Assembly (NCBI GenBank): GCA_040779345.1 | Contig: JBFONU010000002.1 | Coordinates: 310,001 to 374,000, forward strand | Length of the DNA: 64,000 bases | Source: Thalassotalea_H sp040779345 | GTDB lineage: Bacteria; Pseudomonadota; Gammaproteobacteria; Enterobacterales; Alteromonadaceae | Reading direction: 5' to 3' | Part shown: positions 33,736 to 42,356 of the stretch, one piece after another | Layout: each line of letters begins with the position of its first letter | How positions within the stretch are numbered: position 1 is the first letter of the stretch | Made by a program: the position numbers and the translations under genes | Notes under the pieces: generated by a model | What the model was told of the DNA's origin: nothing | The model's database searches: none | What the model saw: only the letters and a program-made list of their open reading frames with translations

Positions 33736-35925
33736 ATGAAATTTAATAAATCATCTATTGCTTTAGCATTTTCAATACCTGCGTTATACATGCCTACCGT
33801 CGTTCTTGCTGAAAACACCGCGCGTGTCACCCAAGAAAAATCAGACAGTGAAATTGAGCATGTTGTTATTACTTCCAGCTTTAATAAACAAACATTAGCT
33901 GAAGCACCTTCAAGTATTACTGTAATTGATGAAAACCAAATCAATGACCAAGCGATGCAACATTTTGAAGAGTTATTAAACGGTGTTGCGAACTTAAATT
34001 TTTCTGGTGGAACTTCTCGACCAAAGTATCTACAAATACGTGGTGTTGGTGAGCGCTCTGAGTATCGCGGCGCACCAAATGCTTCGGTTGGATTTGTTAT
34101 TGATGATATCGACTTATCTGGCCTTGGTATGGCTGCGAATATGTTCGATGTTGAACAAGTTGAAGTATTAAGAGGGCCTCAAGGCACAAGATTTGGTGCA
34201 ACGGCTTTAGCTGGCTTAATTTACATTAAATCGAATGATCCCACTGAAACTTCCGAGCATGGTTTACGAAGTTCTTTTGGTGATGATAATTTAGTGACCC
34301 TTGCAGGATTCAGTTCTGGCGCTATCAGTGAAAATCTTAGTTACCGAGTATCGCTAGAGCAACATCAACAAGATGGTTATAGAAAAAACACTTACTTAGA
34401 TCGTAACGACACAAATAATATCGATGAATTGACAGGAAAATTCAAATTACGCTATCTTGCTTCTGAACAATTAACGGTAGACTTTACCTATTTGTATGCC
34501 AATTTAGATAACGGCTTTGATGCTTGGACGCTTGATAATAATGGCTTTGAAAGCATAACCGACGCGCCTGGTGTTGATAATCAAAAATCTCATGGCAGTG
34601 CGCTTAAGTTTTCTTACCAAGGGTTAACTTTTGCTGATTTCACGGCTATCACAAGTTATACCTCTACTGATCATCAACATGCTTTTGATGGTGATTGGGC
34701 GAATGGCGATTATTGGGCCAATAAGACATGTACAGATTATTATGATGAAAATAATAATGGCGCTTTTGATGATGAGATCCCCTGTGTATATGATTATTTA
34801 TGGGATAAGAAAGCGCAACGAGACGTTGTCTCTCAAGAATTTCGTTTCAATTCAAACAACAAGAGTAAAATTTTTAATCGCTCAACGGATTGGATTGTTG
34901 GTTTTTATCTCAGTGAACTCGAGGAAAATAATGATCTAAACTCCTCGTATAATGGTTGGCCAGATGAAGTCGTTGACTCTCAATATAATGCGAATAATTA
35001 TGCGATTTTTACTCAGCTAGATAGTGCGCTCCCTGATGATTACCAATTGTCGACAGGTCTTAGGTTTGAGCGAAGAACCACCGACTATAATGATAGCCTT
35101 GGTGATACATTTTCGCCCTCAGAAAATATGTGGGGCGGGCATATAGCGTTGAGTAAAGAGATTAACAAATATCAGTCTGTTTATGCGCGTGTTGCTCGTG
35201 GATATAAGGCGGGTGGCTTTAATATGGGCTTGCCTGAACAGTTAAGTCTTTTTAAAAAGTTTGATAAAGAAACGCTAGTTAATTATGAGGTGGGTGTTAA
35301 ATCATCGTTATTAAATAACGCGTTAGTTAGCCAAATAGCAATATTTCATATGGTTCGACAAGATCAACAAGTGAATACTTCGGTACAAAACCCAGAGAAA
35401 CCTCAGCAGTTTACTATTTACACGGCGAATGCAACGAGCTCCACTAGCCACGGTGTTGAGGCCGACTTATCATGGACAGTTAATAATGCCTTACTTATAT
35501 ACTCTACTGTCGGATATTTGAATGCGACCTATGACGAATATTCATACTTTGATAAGTACGGTACTAAGGTTGATATTTCTGGTAGAAAATTAGCTCACGC
35601 GCCTGATTTCACTTATAGCTTGGGAGCAACGTACCGCGGAAATTCTGGCTTTTTCAGTAATATCAATATGTCAGGTAAGACAAGCTTCTATTTTTCTGAC
35701 AGTCATGATGAAAAGTCATCAAGTGCTGATCTTTTAAATGCTAAAGTGGGTTATGAATCATCTACATGGTCAGTTTATCTTTGGGGAAGAAACTTAACCG
35801 ATGAAAAAGTGGCAACACGTGGATTTTACTTCGGTAATGAACCTGATCTAGATTGGGTCAATAAAAAATATCAGCGTTACGGCGCACCAAGACAAATTGG
35901 TTTAACGCTTGATTATCAATTTTAA
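33736..35925 (+). CDS. TonB-dependent outer-membrane receptor, probably for thiamine
   Basis: The 729-residue protein has a signal peptide (about 1-25, ending VLA-EN), a TonB-box-like segment EHVVITSS, and a plug domain (about 45-165) with APSSITVIDENQIND and VEVLRGPQGTRFGATALAGLI. A 22-strand-type barrel follows, ending in Phe (QIGLTLDYQF). The TPP riboswitch and downstream PnuT and kinase genes indicate thiamine or its phosphates as ligand, as predicted for riboswitch-controlled receptors in other gammaproteobacteria. I chose ATG 33736 because it begins directly at the signal peptide and follows a GAGAG. An in-frame ATG at 33682 adds 18 residues and has no ribosome-binding site. Confidence 0.92.
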   Translation: MKFNKSSIALAFSIPALYMPTVVLAENTARVTQEKSDSEIEHVVITSSFNKQTLAEAPSSITVIDENQINDQAMQHFEELLNGVANLNFSGGTSRPKYLQIRGVGERSEYRGAPNASVGFVIDDIDLSGLGMAANMFDVEQVEVLRGPQGTRFGATALAGLIYIKSNDPTETSEHGLRSSFGDDNLVTLAGFSSGAISENLSYRVSLEQHQQDGYRKNTYLDRNDTNNIDELTGKFKLRYLASEQLTVDFTYLYANLDNGFDAWTLDNNGFESITDAPGVDNQKSHGSALKFSYQGLTFADFTAITSYTSTDHQHAFDGDWANGDYWANKTCTDYYDENNNGAFDDEIPCVYDYLWDKKAQRDVVSQEFRFNSNNKSKIFNRSTDWIVGFYLSELEENNDLNSSYNGWPDEVVDSQYNANNYAIFTQLDSALPDDYQLSTGLRFERRTTDYNDSLGDTFSPSENMWGGHIALSKEINKYQSVYARVARGYKAGGFNMGLPEQLSLFKKFDKETLVNYEVGVKSSLLNNALVSQIAIFHMVRQDQQVNTSVQNPEKPQQFTIYTANATSSTSHGVEADLSWTVNNALLIYSTVGYLNATYDEYSYFDKYGTKVDISGRKLAHAPDFTYSLGATYRGNSGFFSNINMSGKTSFYFSDSHDEKSSSADLLNAKVGYESSTWSVYLWGRNLTDEKVATRGFYFGNEPDLDWVNKKYQRYGAPRQIGLTLDYQF

Positions 35926-35955
35926 TATTGATTGATAGGAACAGATAAAGCTTTC

Positions 35956-35990
35956 AGTGAAGTGAGTGAAGTGAGTGATGTGGGTGACGA
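35956..35990 (+). repeat. Nine-base tandem repeat in the thiamine operon
   Basis: AGTGAAGTG occurs twice in a row (35956-35973), then AGTGATGTG and a decayed fourth copy. It lies between the receptor gene and the thiamine-binding gene. Confidence 0.75.
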
Positions 35991-35992
35991 AG

Positions 35993-36030
35993 TGCTATTT
36001 AAATCGCGCTCACATCGTTTATAAATAGCA
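35993..36030 (+). other. Intercistronic hairpin in the thiamine operon
   Basis: TGCTATTTA (35993-36001) and TAAATAGCA (36022-36030) form a perfect 9-base stem. No T run follows, so it is more likely an mRNA stability or processing element than a terminator. Confidence 0.5.
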
Positions 36031-36047
36031 TATTAAGTGAGGATAGC

Positions 36048-36314
36048 ATGGAAATATCAATTGAAATTAGTTTATATCCATTAGCGGAAGAGCAGTTTAA
36101 ATCTGAAATTTGGGCTTTTATTAAAAAGTTACGTAATGTTGAAGGTTTGCAAGTAATTACTAACGGTATGAGCACTCAGGTTTTTGGTGAATACGATCTT
36201 GCTGTTAGTAAAGTGATGGCTGAAATTAAACAGGTACATCAAACGTTAGATGCGGCTGTATTTATCTGTAAGTTTATCGGCGGAAATCGCAGTGTTGTAG
36301 AAGCGGAAAGCTAG
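36048..36314 (+). CDS. YkoF/MTH1187-like thiamine-binding protein
   Basis: The 88-residue protein has no signal peptide. It begins MEISIEISLYPLAEEQFKSEIWAFIKKL and has LQVITNGMSTQVFGEYDLAVSKVMAEI, typical of the thiamine-binding MTH1187/YkoF superfamily (former DUF77). YkoF of Bacillus binds thiamine and hydroxymethylpyrimidine with two such domains, and this protein has one. GTGAGGA precedes the start. It lies in the riboswitch operon, 12 bases from pnuT. It is probably a cytosolic binder that hands thiamine to the kinase or buffers it (inference). Confidence 0.85.
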   Translation: MEISIEISLYPLAEEQFKSEIWAFIKKLRNVEGLQVITNGMSTQVFGEYDLAVSKVMAEIKQVHQTLDAAVFICKFIGGNRSVVEAES

Positions 36315-36325
36315 GAGTTCACCTG

Positions 36326-36955
36326 ATGACTGAGACAATTACCTACTTTACTCAATTGCCTTTTTGGGAATTAATTGCGGTTGTTTCAGCATTAATTTAC
36401 GTGGTGCTAGCAGCAAAAGAAAATATTTGGTGCTGGCCTGCGGCGTTAATAAGCACTCTGATTTACACGGTTATCTTTTATGATGTCTATTTATGGATGG
36501 ATAGCCTGTTACAGGTTTATTATTTAGCCATGGCTATTTATGGTTGGTTTTGTTGGCAGCATATTGCCCAAGATAAGCAACCAGTGAATCAAATACAGTC
36601 TTGGCCATTACACTTGCATTTAAAAGTTATCGTCGTGTTAACGGTAGTTTCATTTGTTTTTGGTTGGTTTATGGCGAATTTCACGCCAGCAGACTTTCCT
36701 TATTTAGATTCAGCAACCACTGTTTTTGCGGTATTTTCAACTTACCTTGTTGCCAAAAAAGTTTTAGAGAACTGGTTGTATTGGATTGTGATAGACGCAG
36801 TATCTATCTATCTTTATATCGAAAAAGCTCTTGAACCAACGGCGGTATTGTTTGGCTTGTATGTCGTAATGGCCGCTTATGGTTACTGGCAGTGGGCAAA
36901 GAAATATAAACACGTTAATCGTGTGTCAACTGACTCTTCACCTCTTCAGTCCTGA
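36326..36955 (+). CDS. pnuT: PnuC-family transporter, thiamine type (PnuT)
   Basis: The 209-residue protein has about seven helices. Family marks are the early AAKENIWCWPAALISTLIYT and YYLAMAIYGWFCWQ, and the late ENWLYWIVIDAVSIYLYIEK and YGYWQWAK. PnuC proteins are facilitators for vitamins and use a kinase to trap the substrate. Riboswitch control and the downstream kinase point to thiamine rather than nicotinamide riboside. AGGAG precedes the start. The kinase gene begins 4 bases after its stop. Confidence 0.88.
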   Translation: MTETITYFTQLPFWELIAVVSALIYVVLAAKENIWCWPAALISTLIYTVIFYDVYLWMDSLLQVYYLAMAIYGWFCWQHIAQDKQPVNQIQSWPLHLHLKVIVVLTVVSFVFGWFMANFTPADFPYLDSATTVFAVFSTYLVAKKVLENWLYWIVIDAVSIYLYIEKALEPTAVLFGLYVVMAAYGYWQWAKKYKHVNRVSTDSSPLQS

Positions 36956-36959
36956 TGAT

Positions 36960-37856
36960 ATGAAAGATGAATTTCAACACCAGATAGACCAGATAAAGCA
37001 ACTTTCTTGTTTTGATAGTTTATTATGTGATGTTGCCATTATTTCATCAGGGTTAAGCCATGATTGTTTTAAGGTACAGGCTGAGCACCTTGCAACTCAT
37101 GAACGAACACACTATTTTGTTAAGTCGCTAACCGCGCATCCTACAACAGAAAACAATGAAAGGCTGGCTACTCAATTAGCGGGTTTAGCATTCATTAGCC
37201 CTGCAACAGTATTTCACTCTAAAGATTGGCTGGTGACTGAGTTTATTCTAGGCAAAAGCCTTGTCGAAAGTGATATTTCATTGAGTGATAAAATCCATTT
37301 TTCAATGATGCTGCTTGCAAAGTTTCATCAGTTAAGTCCCGCTAAAGCAATAACTCCATTTTCAATTAAACAGCTTATTGATAAACACATTCGTCAAGGG
37401 ACTTTTACTCAATCGCAGCACAGGTATTTAGCCTATCTTAGTCAGCAACTTACTGACTTTGCCACAGGTGAAAATTTCGTACTGTGCCATGGTGATGTTA
37501 ATTTTGCTAATGTCATGGTTGACCCGAATAATAGGCCTTGGCTCATTGACTTTGAATGTGCCTTTATTGGGGATGCTGAGTGCGATATTGCTATGTTTAT
37601 TGCGGTAAATCAGCTGCCTCTTTCCCTTATATCAATGATTATTAGTTGTTACGAAGAAAAAGGTGGCATGACATTAAATCATTCATTAGTTCATTCATAC
37701 CTCGCGTGTTGTTATTTACTCAATGGTCTTTGGTACCAAGAAAAATCCCAACAGTTGAATGCCCCGTCTTCGTATTTAGATCTTGCCCGCGAGCAATATC
37801 AACAGTTTGATCAGCTTACTTTAGCTAGTGAAAAGCTCGTCGAAAAACTGTTGTAA
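36960..37856 (+). CDS. ThiK-like thiamine kinase (APH/choline kinase fold)
   Basis: The 298-residue protein has the aminoglycoside/choline kinase fold. Catalytic loop HGDVNFANVM holds Asp179 and Asn184, and the magnesium motif is DFE at Asp197 (WLIDFECAF). SSGLSHDCFKV is the phosphate-loop region. I chose ATG 36960 because a longer frame from 36879 would overlap most of the pnuT tail. In this operon it would phosphorylate imported thiamine to thiamine monophosphate, which traps it in the cell. ThiL would complete TPP elsewhere. Choline kinase activity is the main alternative. Confidence 0.82.
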   Translation: MKDEFQHQIDQIKQLSCFDSLLCDVAIISSGLSHDCFKVQAEHLATHERTHYFVKSLTAHPTTENNERLATQLAGLAFISPATVFHSKDWLVTEFILGKSLVESDISLSDKIHFSMMLLAKFHQLSPAKAITPFSIKQLIDKHIRQGTFTQSQHRYLAYLSQQLTDFATGENFVLCHGDVNFANVMVDPNNRPWLIDFECAFIGDAECDIAMFIAVNQLPLSLISMIISCYEEKGGMTLNHSLVHSYLACCYLLNGLWYQEKSQQLNAPSSYLDLAREQYQQFDQLTLASEKLVEKLL

Positions 37857-37932
37857 TAACGCTCACCCGCTTCTTTATAGCATTTCACTTTATTTTTAGT
37901 TTAATCGTTAGCAATAATTTATCTACATGAGC

Positions 37933-40900
37933 TTAGTTTTGTTCGGTAGCCAATTCATCATTTAATTGATGCTTAACAGCTCGACCCATTTGCAATAAGC
38001 TTGGTAAGAAAATCAAGGTAAATACGGTACTAACACTCATACCCCCAACTATTACTGCCGCAATTCCTCGATAAAGCTCTGCACCTGCACCTGGGATGAG
38101 TAATAAAGGTAGCATGCCACAAATACTGGTTAAGGTGCTCATCAGTATGGGTCTTAATCGTAACCTTACCGCTTGTTGTACGGCATCATGGCGTGACAAT
38201 CCGTCACTTTCACCCATACGTGTTTGATACACTAATAAGATAGCATTGTTAACCACAAGACCTAGCAGGATGATAAAGCCGATCATCGTTAATAAGTCTA
38301 ACGGTTGGAAGATAACTAAATTGGTCACTTGTAATACGGCAATACCGCCAACCGTTGCTAAAGGAATGGTGAGTACGACGAGTAAGCTATCTTTAAAGGA
38401 GCGAAATAATGCAGACATTAAAAGATATAAAATGGCTAATGCAAGAATAAAACTTTGGCTCATATTCGCTAAAGCTTCAGTTAATGCTTCAGCAGAGCCA
38501 CGATAACTAATTGCTCCCGTTTCTGGTAGCTGCGCTAAAATAGCGGGTTCTGCTTGTTCTTTAATTGCTGATATTGCATCTTCCAAACTAATATTGGCCG
38601 GCGGAGTAACTTGGAGAGTGATGGTTCTTTTTCTATCGACACGCCTGATAGAGCTTGGCCCTGCGGTTCTTACTACATCAACTAACTCCCCAACAGGTTG
38701 AACCCCTGCTTTGGGTGTAAATAGTGGTATAGCTGCTAACTCTTCGGGAGACTCCCAATCCGTTGCGCGTAAAAATACATTAAGGCGTTTCTGGCCATTA
38801 AAAAAGTCGCCTACGTAAAGTCCGGTACCTAATGCTCTTGATATTGACGACACTTCTTGTCGTGTCCAACCTGCTTCTGCGATACTTCGCTCATTGGGGA
38901 GTAAACGAATTTCAGGTTCAGCAAGAGAAAGTCCGGGGGTAGGTTGTATTTGTGCGCCGGGTAATGCATTACTCACAGCGCCATAGCCAACTTGAGCGGC
39001 TAAAAGCAATTGGTCGACTTCGTTTCCTTGAATATCAATATCAATTCGACGTCCTCCACCAAGATTACCAAATAACTCTTCTTGAGAGGCAAAAGCTAAG
39101 GTATCAGGAAAACCAGAAAGCACTTCACGATTAATGACATTCACGATGTCTTTGATGTGATCTGAATTTTCAGCACGTCCGCCCATAAAACCAAAATTTC
39201 CAAAAAAACCTAGCCATGAATGTTCAATTTTTGGGTGTTTTTCACCGGATAAATAAGGCATTAATCGGCGGTTTATTTCATCACTCATTTCAAAACGAGC
39301 CGCAGGATAACTTTGTCCAGGAGGCGGCAATAAAAAAGCATTAAAAGAGTTTTGGTTACCTTTTGGCAAGTAATCTATTTTAGGGAACATCAAATAGCTT
39401 CCTAAAAATGAGAAAATCATTAAACCCAATACCCAACTCAGTCGTTTTTTCGGTGTTGAGGTTATTGTCATTATGCCGTTGGTAATATTTGACCACCAAT
39501 GATTATGTGGGTCTTCCGAAGAGACTTCTGTTAAGAGTCTTCGGGCTGCGGTAGGTAAAACGGTCACTGCAATTAACAAAGAAGCCACTATTGCCACCGC
39601 AATGGTAATTGCTAAATCGGCAAAGAGTTGTCCAGATACTTCTTCTAAAAAAGCAATGGGGAGGAAAATGGCAACAGTAGTTGCAGTAGAAGATAATAAA
39701 GCCCCCCAGACTTGTGACGATCCTTTTAGAGAAGCCTCGTCTGATGTCGCACCATTCTCACGCAAGCGAACAATATTTTCTAACACTACAATGGCGGCAT
39801 CTAATACCATACCTACCGCAAAAGCGAGCCCTGCCATTGAAATAATATTTAATGTTCTGCCGGTGCTGTGCATGATCACTAAGGTGACCACTAAGGAAAT
39901 AGGGATCGATAAGGCAACAATTAATGTCGCTCTAAATTTACGGAGAAACCACCATAACACAATGATTGCTAAAACAATCCCTAGTAGTAGATTGTTTTTT
40001 ACTAAGCTCATTGAGCGGCCAATGTAGATGGTTTCATCATACATTTGGATCAATTCCAATTGTGCACGTTTAAGAGGGCCTTCATTAAGCTCTTTAACCG
40101 CAGCCTGCAATCCGTCCATTACTTGAATAACGTTAACGCCTTGCTCTGCTTGAACATTCATTGCAATCGCTGGCTCACCATCTAAGGTTAAGATGCCGGT
40201 TCTATCTGCAAGGGTGAGTTCTACTTTAGCGACATCTTTTAATAAAATAGGCTGACCATCACGCCATTCAAGTACCATATTTTGTAGTTGTTCTACGCCA
40301 TATTTTCCTGAAAACCTTAAGGTGTATTTACGTCGTCCTACTTCATTAAAGCCGCCAGAGGTATCGCTATTGCTTGATAATGTACTGGCTATAGAAGGAA
40401 TATTTAATCCTAAAGTAGCCGCCTTGTAGGGATCAAAAGTTATCCGTAACTCTGATGATAAACCACCAAAAGCATTCGTTTGCGAGACACCTTCAACTCT
40501 TTCTAATCGTGTTTGTATTACCTCTTCGGTATAGTCTTGGTAGCTGACAATGTCATTGTTATTATCATCTAGTGGTTTAAGTGCTAGCCAGGCTATTGCC
40601 TCAAATGTGCTTGCTCCACCAACGGCAATAATGGGCTCGGTTGCATCAGGTGGATAGTTTGGTACTTGGTTTAATGCGTTCATCACATCAATCAAGGCGC
40701 GTTGTAAATTAACACCTGTTTTATAACGCAAGGTTATACTGCCACTCCCTTGGCTTGAACTTGACTCGAGTAATTCAAGGTTTTGTAAGCCCTTTAAAAC
40801 ATCTTCTTGGCGTTCAATGATTTCCGCTTCAATTTCTTCCGGTGCTGCAGCTCGCCAATTAGTGGAAATAACGATTTGAGGTTTACTAATATCCGGCGTT

Positions 40901-41007
40901 AATTGGATCGGTAATTTAAATAAGCTAATTGCGCCAAATAAAGTGATCAGTAAAACGGCAACAATAACAGCGGTTGGGTTTTTAAGAGAAGCAGCCGTGA
41001 GCGTCAT
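37933..41007 (-). CDS. RND family efflux pump, inner-membrane transporter
   Basis: The 1024-residue protein has the AcrB-type repeat: an N-terminal helix, a large periplasmic loop, five helices, and the same again. Helix 4 reads FAVGMVLDAAIVVLENI, so the first of the two AcrB aspartates (D407) is kept and the second (D408) is Ala. Helix 10 reads LGLVVNNAILLV, with Asn where AcrB has Lys940. The single Asp layout is known from CusA-like pumps. It exports drugs, lipophilic compounds or similar, using the proton gradient. It overlaps the adaptor gene by one base. No outer-membrane factor is encoded beside it. Confidence 0.92.
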   Translation of the reverse strand: MTLTAASLKNPTAVIVAVLLITLFGAISLFKLPIQLTPDISKPQIVISTNWRAAAPEEIEAEIIERQEDVLKGLQNLELLESSSSQGSGSITLRYKTGVNLQRALIDVMNALNQVPNYPPDATEPIIAVGGASTFEAIAWLALKPLDDNNNDIVSYQDYTEEVIQTRLERVEGVSQTNAFGGLSSELRITFDPYKAATLGLNIPSIASTLSSNSDTSGGFNEVGRRKYTLRFSGKYGVEQLQNMVLEWRDGQPILLKDVAKVELTLADRTGILTLDGEPAIAMNVQAEQGVNVIQVMDGLQAAVKELNEGPLKRAQLELIQMYDETIYIGRSMSLVKNNLLLGIVLAIIVLWWFLRKFRATLIVALSIPISLVVTLVIMHSTGRTLNIISMAGLAFAVGMVLDAAIVVLENIVRLRENGATSDEASLKGSSQVWGALLSSTATTVAIFLPIAFLEEVSGQLFADLAITIAVAIVASLLIAVTVLPTAARRLLTEVSSEDPHNHWWSNITNGIMTITSTPKKRLSWVLGLMIFSFLGSYLMFPKIDYLPKGNQNSFNAFLLPPPGQSYPAARFEMSDEINRRLMPYLSGEKHPKIEHSWLGFFGNFGFMGGRAENSDHIKDIVNVINREVLSGFPDTLAFASQEELFGNLGGGRRIDIDIQGNEVDQLLLAAQVGYGAVSNALPGAQIQPTPGLSLAEPEIRLLPNERSIAEAGWTRQEVSSISRALGTGLYVGDFFNGQKRLNVFLRATDWESPEELAAIPLFTPKAGVQPVGELVDVVRTAGPSSIRRVDRKRTITLQVTPPANISLEDAISAIKEQAEPAILAQLPETGAISYRGSAEALTEALANMSQSFILALAILYLLMSALFRSFKDSLLVVLTIPLATVGGIAVLQVTNLVIFQPLDLLTMIGFIILLGLVVNNAILLVYQTRMGESDGLSRHDAVQQAVRLRLRPILMSTLTSICGMLPLLLIPGAGAELYRGIAAVIVGGMSVSTVFTLIFLPSLLQMGRAVKHQLNDELATEQN

Positions 41008-42107
41008 TACTTATTACCTTTGGAAGTTGTGCCTGAAATCAACGCATTATTATTTGTTTTAATATTGACTTGTTGGCCACTTCTTAATCGTTCTGCGCCA
41101 CGAATGATCACTTGATCTCCCGCTTTAATCTCTCCTATGACCTCGATTAATTCCCCTTCACTAATCCCAATGGCAACCGTTATTTGTTGTGCTTTATTTT
41201 CGCTATCAACAATAAATATGCTGGTTTCATTACGTCTCAATACTAATGAATCCCTCGGTACAGCAAGTACTTGCTTACTTTTACCGGTAGCCACTGCGGC
41301 CTTAATATCTAAACCAATTGGCCAATCAAGAGAAGACATATCCAGTCGAACTTCCATTAAATGAGAGCGTGAGTCGGCAACGGGAATAATCGTTTTAATT
41401 GCCGCTCTACCTTCTCCAAGAGGTGATTTTATTGCTAGCGTTTTCGTTTCTTTCAAATAACGATAAGCAGTAAGTGGCGCAAATATTGATGCCTCTATAT
41501 TGGCGGTTTCCACTAAGCGAATAATCGCCTTCCCGTTATTAACGTATTCTCCTTGGCTACTTAATCGTTCGACAACTATGCCTTCAAAAGGGGCTTTGAG
41601 TTTGGTGTAGGTAAGATCTTGAGCCATTTGTTGTAGTCGAGCTTGTGCGGCTGCAACATTCGCTTTTGCGATGTTATAATTTGCGAGTGCCTCTTCGAGC
41701 TCTTTTTCTGAGATGAGTTTTTGAGCAACTAGCGTTTTTTTTCTGTTTACTTCGGCATTTTCAAAAGCAAATTTTGCTTTTGCATTTTCAACAAGCGCTT
41801 TTTCTTCATCATATTTTAACTGAATAGGACGATCATCCAGTTGGGCAATAATTTGGTCTTTTTTAACATGCGTACCTAAATCGGCCAAACGGATCAAACG
41901 ACCCGAAACATCAGCAGCAATTTCAGAATTATTTCGGCTAACTACCGATCCCGATACCCATGCCACAGGCGATAAGGTTTTATTTTGAATTGTCGTTACA
42001 TTGACATTAGCTGCCGGCCCTTGCTGCGCTTTTGAGGTGCTCGATAATAAACAAAGGGCTACCAAGGAAAAAATTGTGTTCAAGTGAATGTAGAGAGAGT
42101 TTTTCAT
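41007..42107 (-). CDS. RND efflux membrane fusion (adaptor) protein
   Basis: The 366-residue protein has a signal peptide (about 1-27, ending SKA-QQ). The first lipoyl half is VSGRLIRLADLGTHVKKDQIIAQLDDRPIQ. A helical hairpin (about 95-150) follows, then the second lipoyl half with LKAPFEGIVVERLSSQGEYV, and beta-barrel and membrane-proximal domains to ITVAIGISEGELIEV. It links the RND pump to an outer-membrane channel. It is the first gene of the pair, with TAATG coupling to the pump gene. Confidence 0.92.
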   Translation of the reverse strand: MKNSLYIHLNTIFSLVALCLLSSTSKAQQGPAANVNVTTIQNKTLSPVAWVSGSVVSRNNSEIAADVSGRLIRLADLGTHVKKDQIIAQLDDRPIQLKYDEEKALVENAKAKFAFENAEVNRKKTLVAQKLISEKELEEALANYNIAKANVAAAQARLQQMAQDLTYTKLKAPFEGIVVERLSSQGEYVNNGKAIIRLVETANIEASIFAPLTAYRYLKETKTLAIKSPLGEGRAAIKTIIPVADSRSHLMEVRLDMSSLDWPIGLDIKAAVATGKSKQVLAVPRDSLVLRRNETSIFIVDSENKAQQITVAIGISEGELIEVIGEIKAGDQVIIRGAERLRSGQQVNIKTNNNALISGTTSKGNK

Positions 42108-42356
42108 ATTGGCCTAATTGCTTTCTAAAAGTTGACAATGTTAAGTGTATGCTAACTTTAGGAAAATTCCTTTTATCAAGAGAATATAATCACATGCTTA
42201 TTTAAAAATTAACCTCGAAAGATCAATTGCCTTCAAATAAGCACTGAGTTTAATAGTCAACTTGATGGAAAATAGCCATGAGTACAACAATAATTCGTTA
42301 TCTTGCTATAAATATCAGATAAGTGGTTATGTTGATGATTATTTAACAAAAACAAA

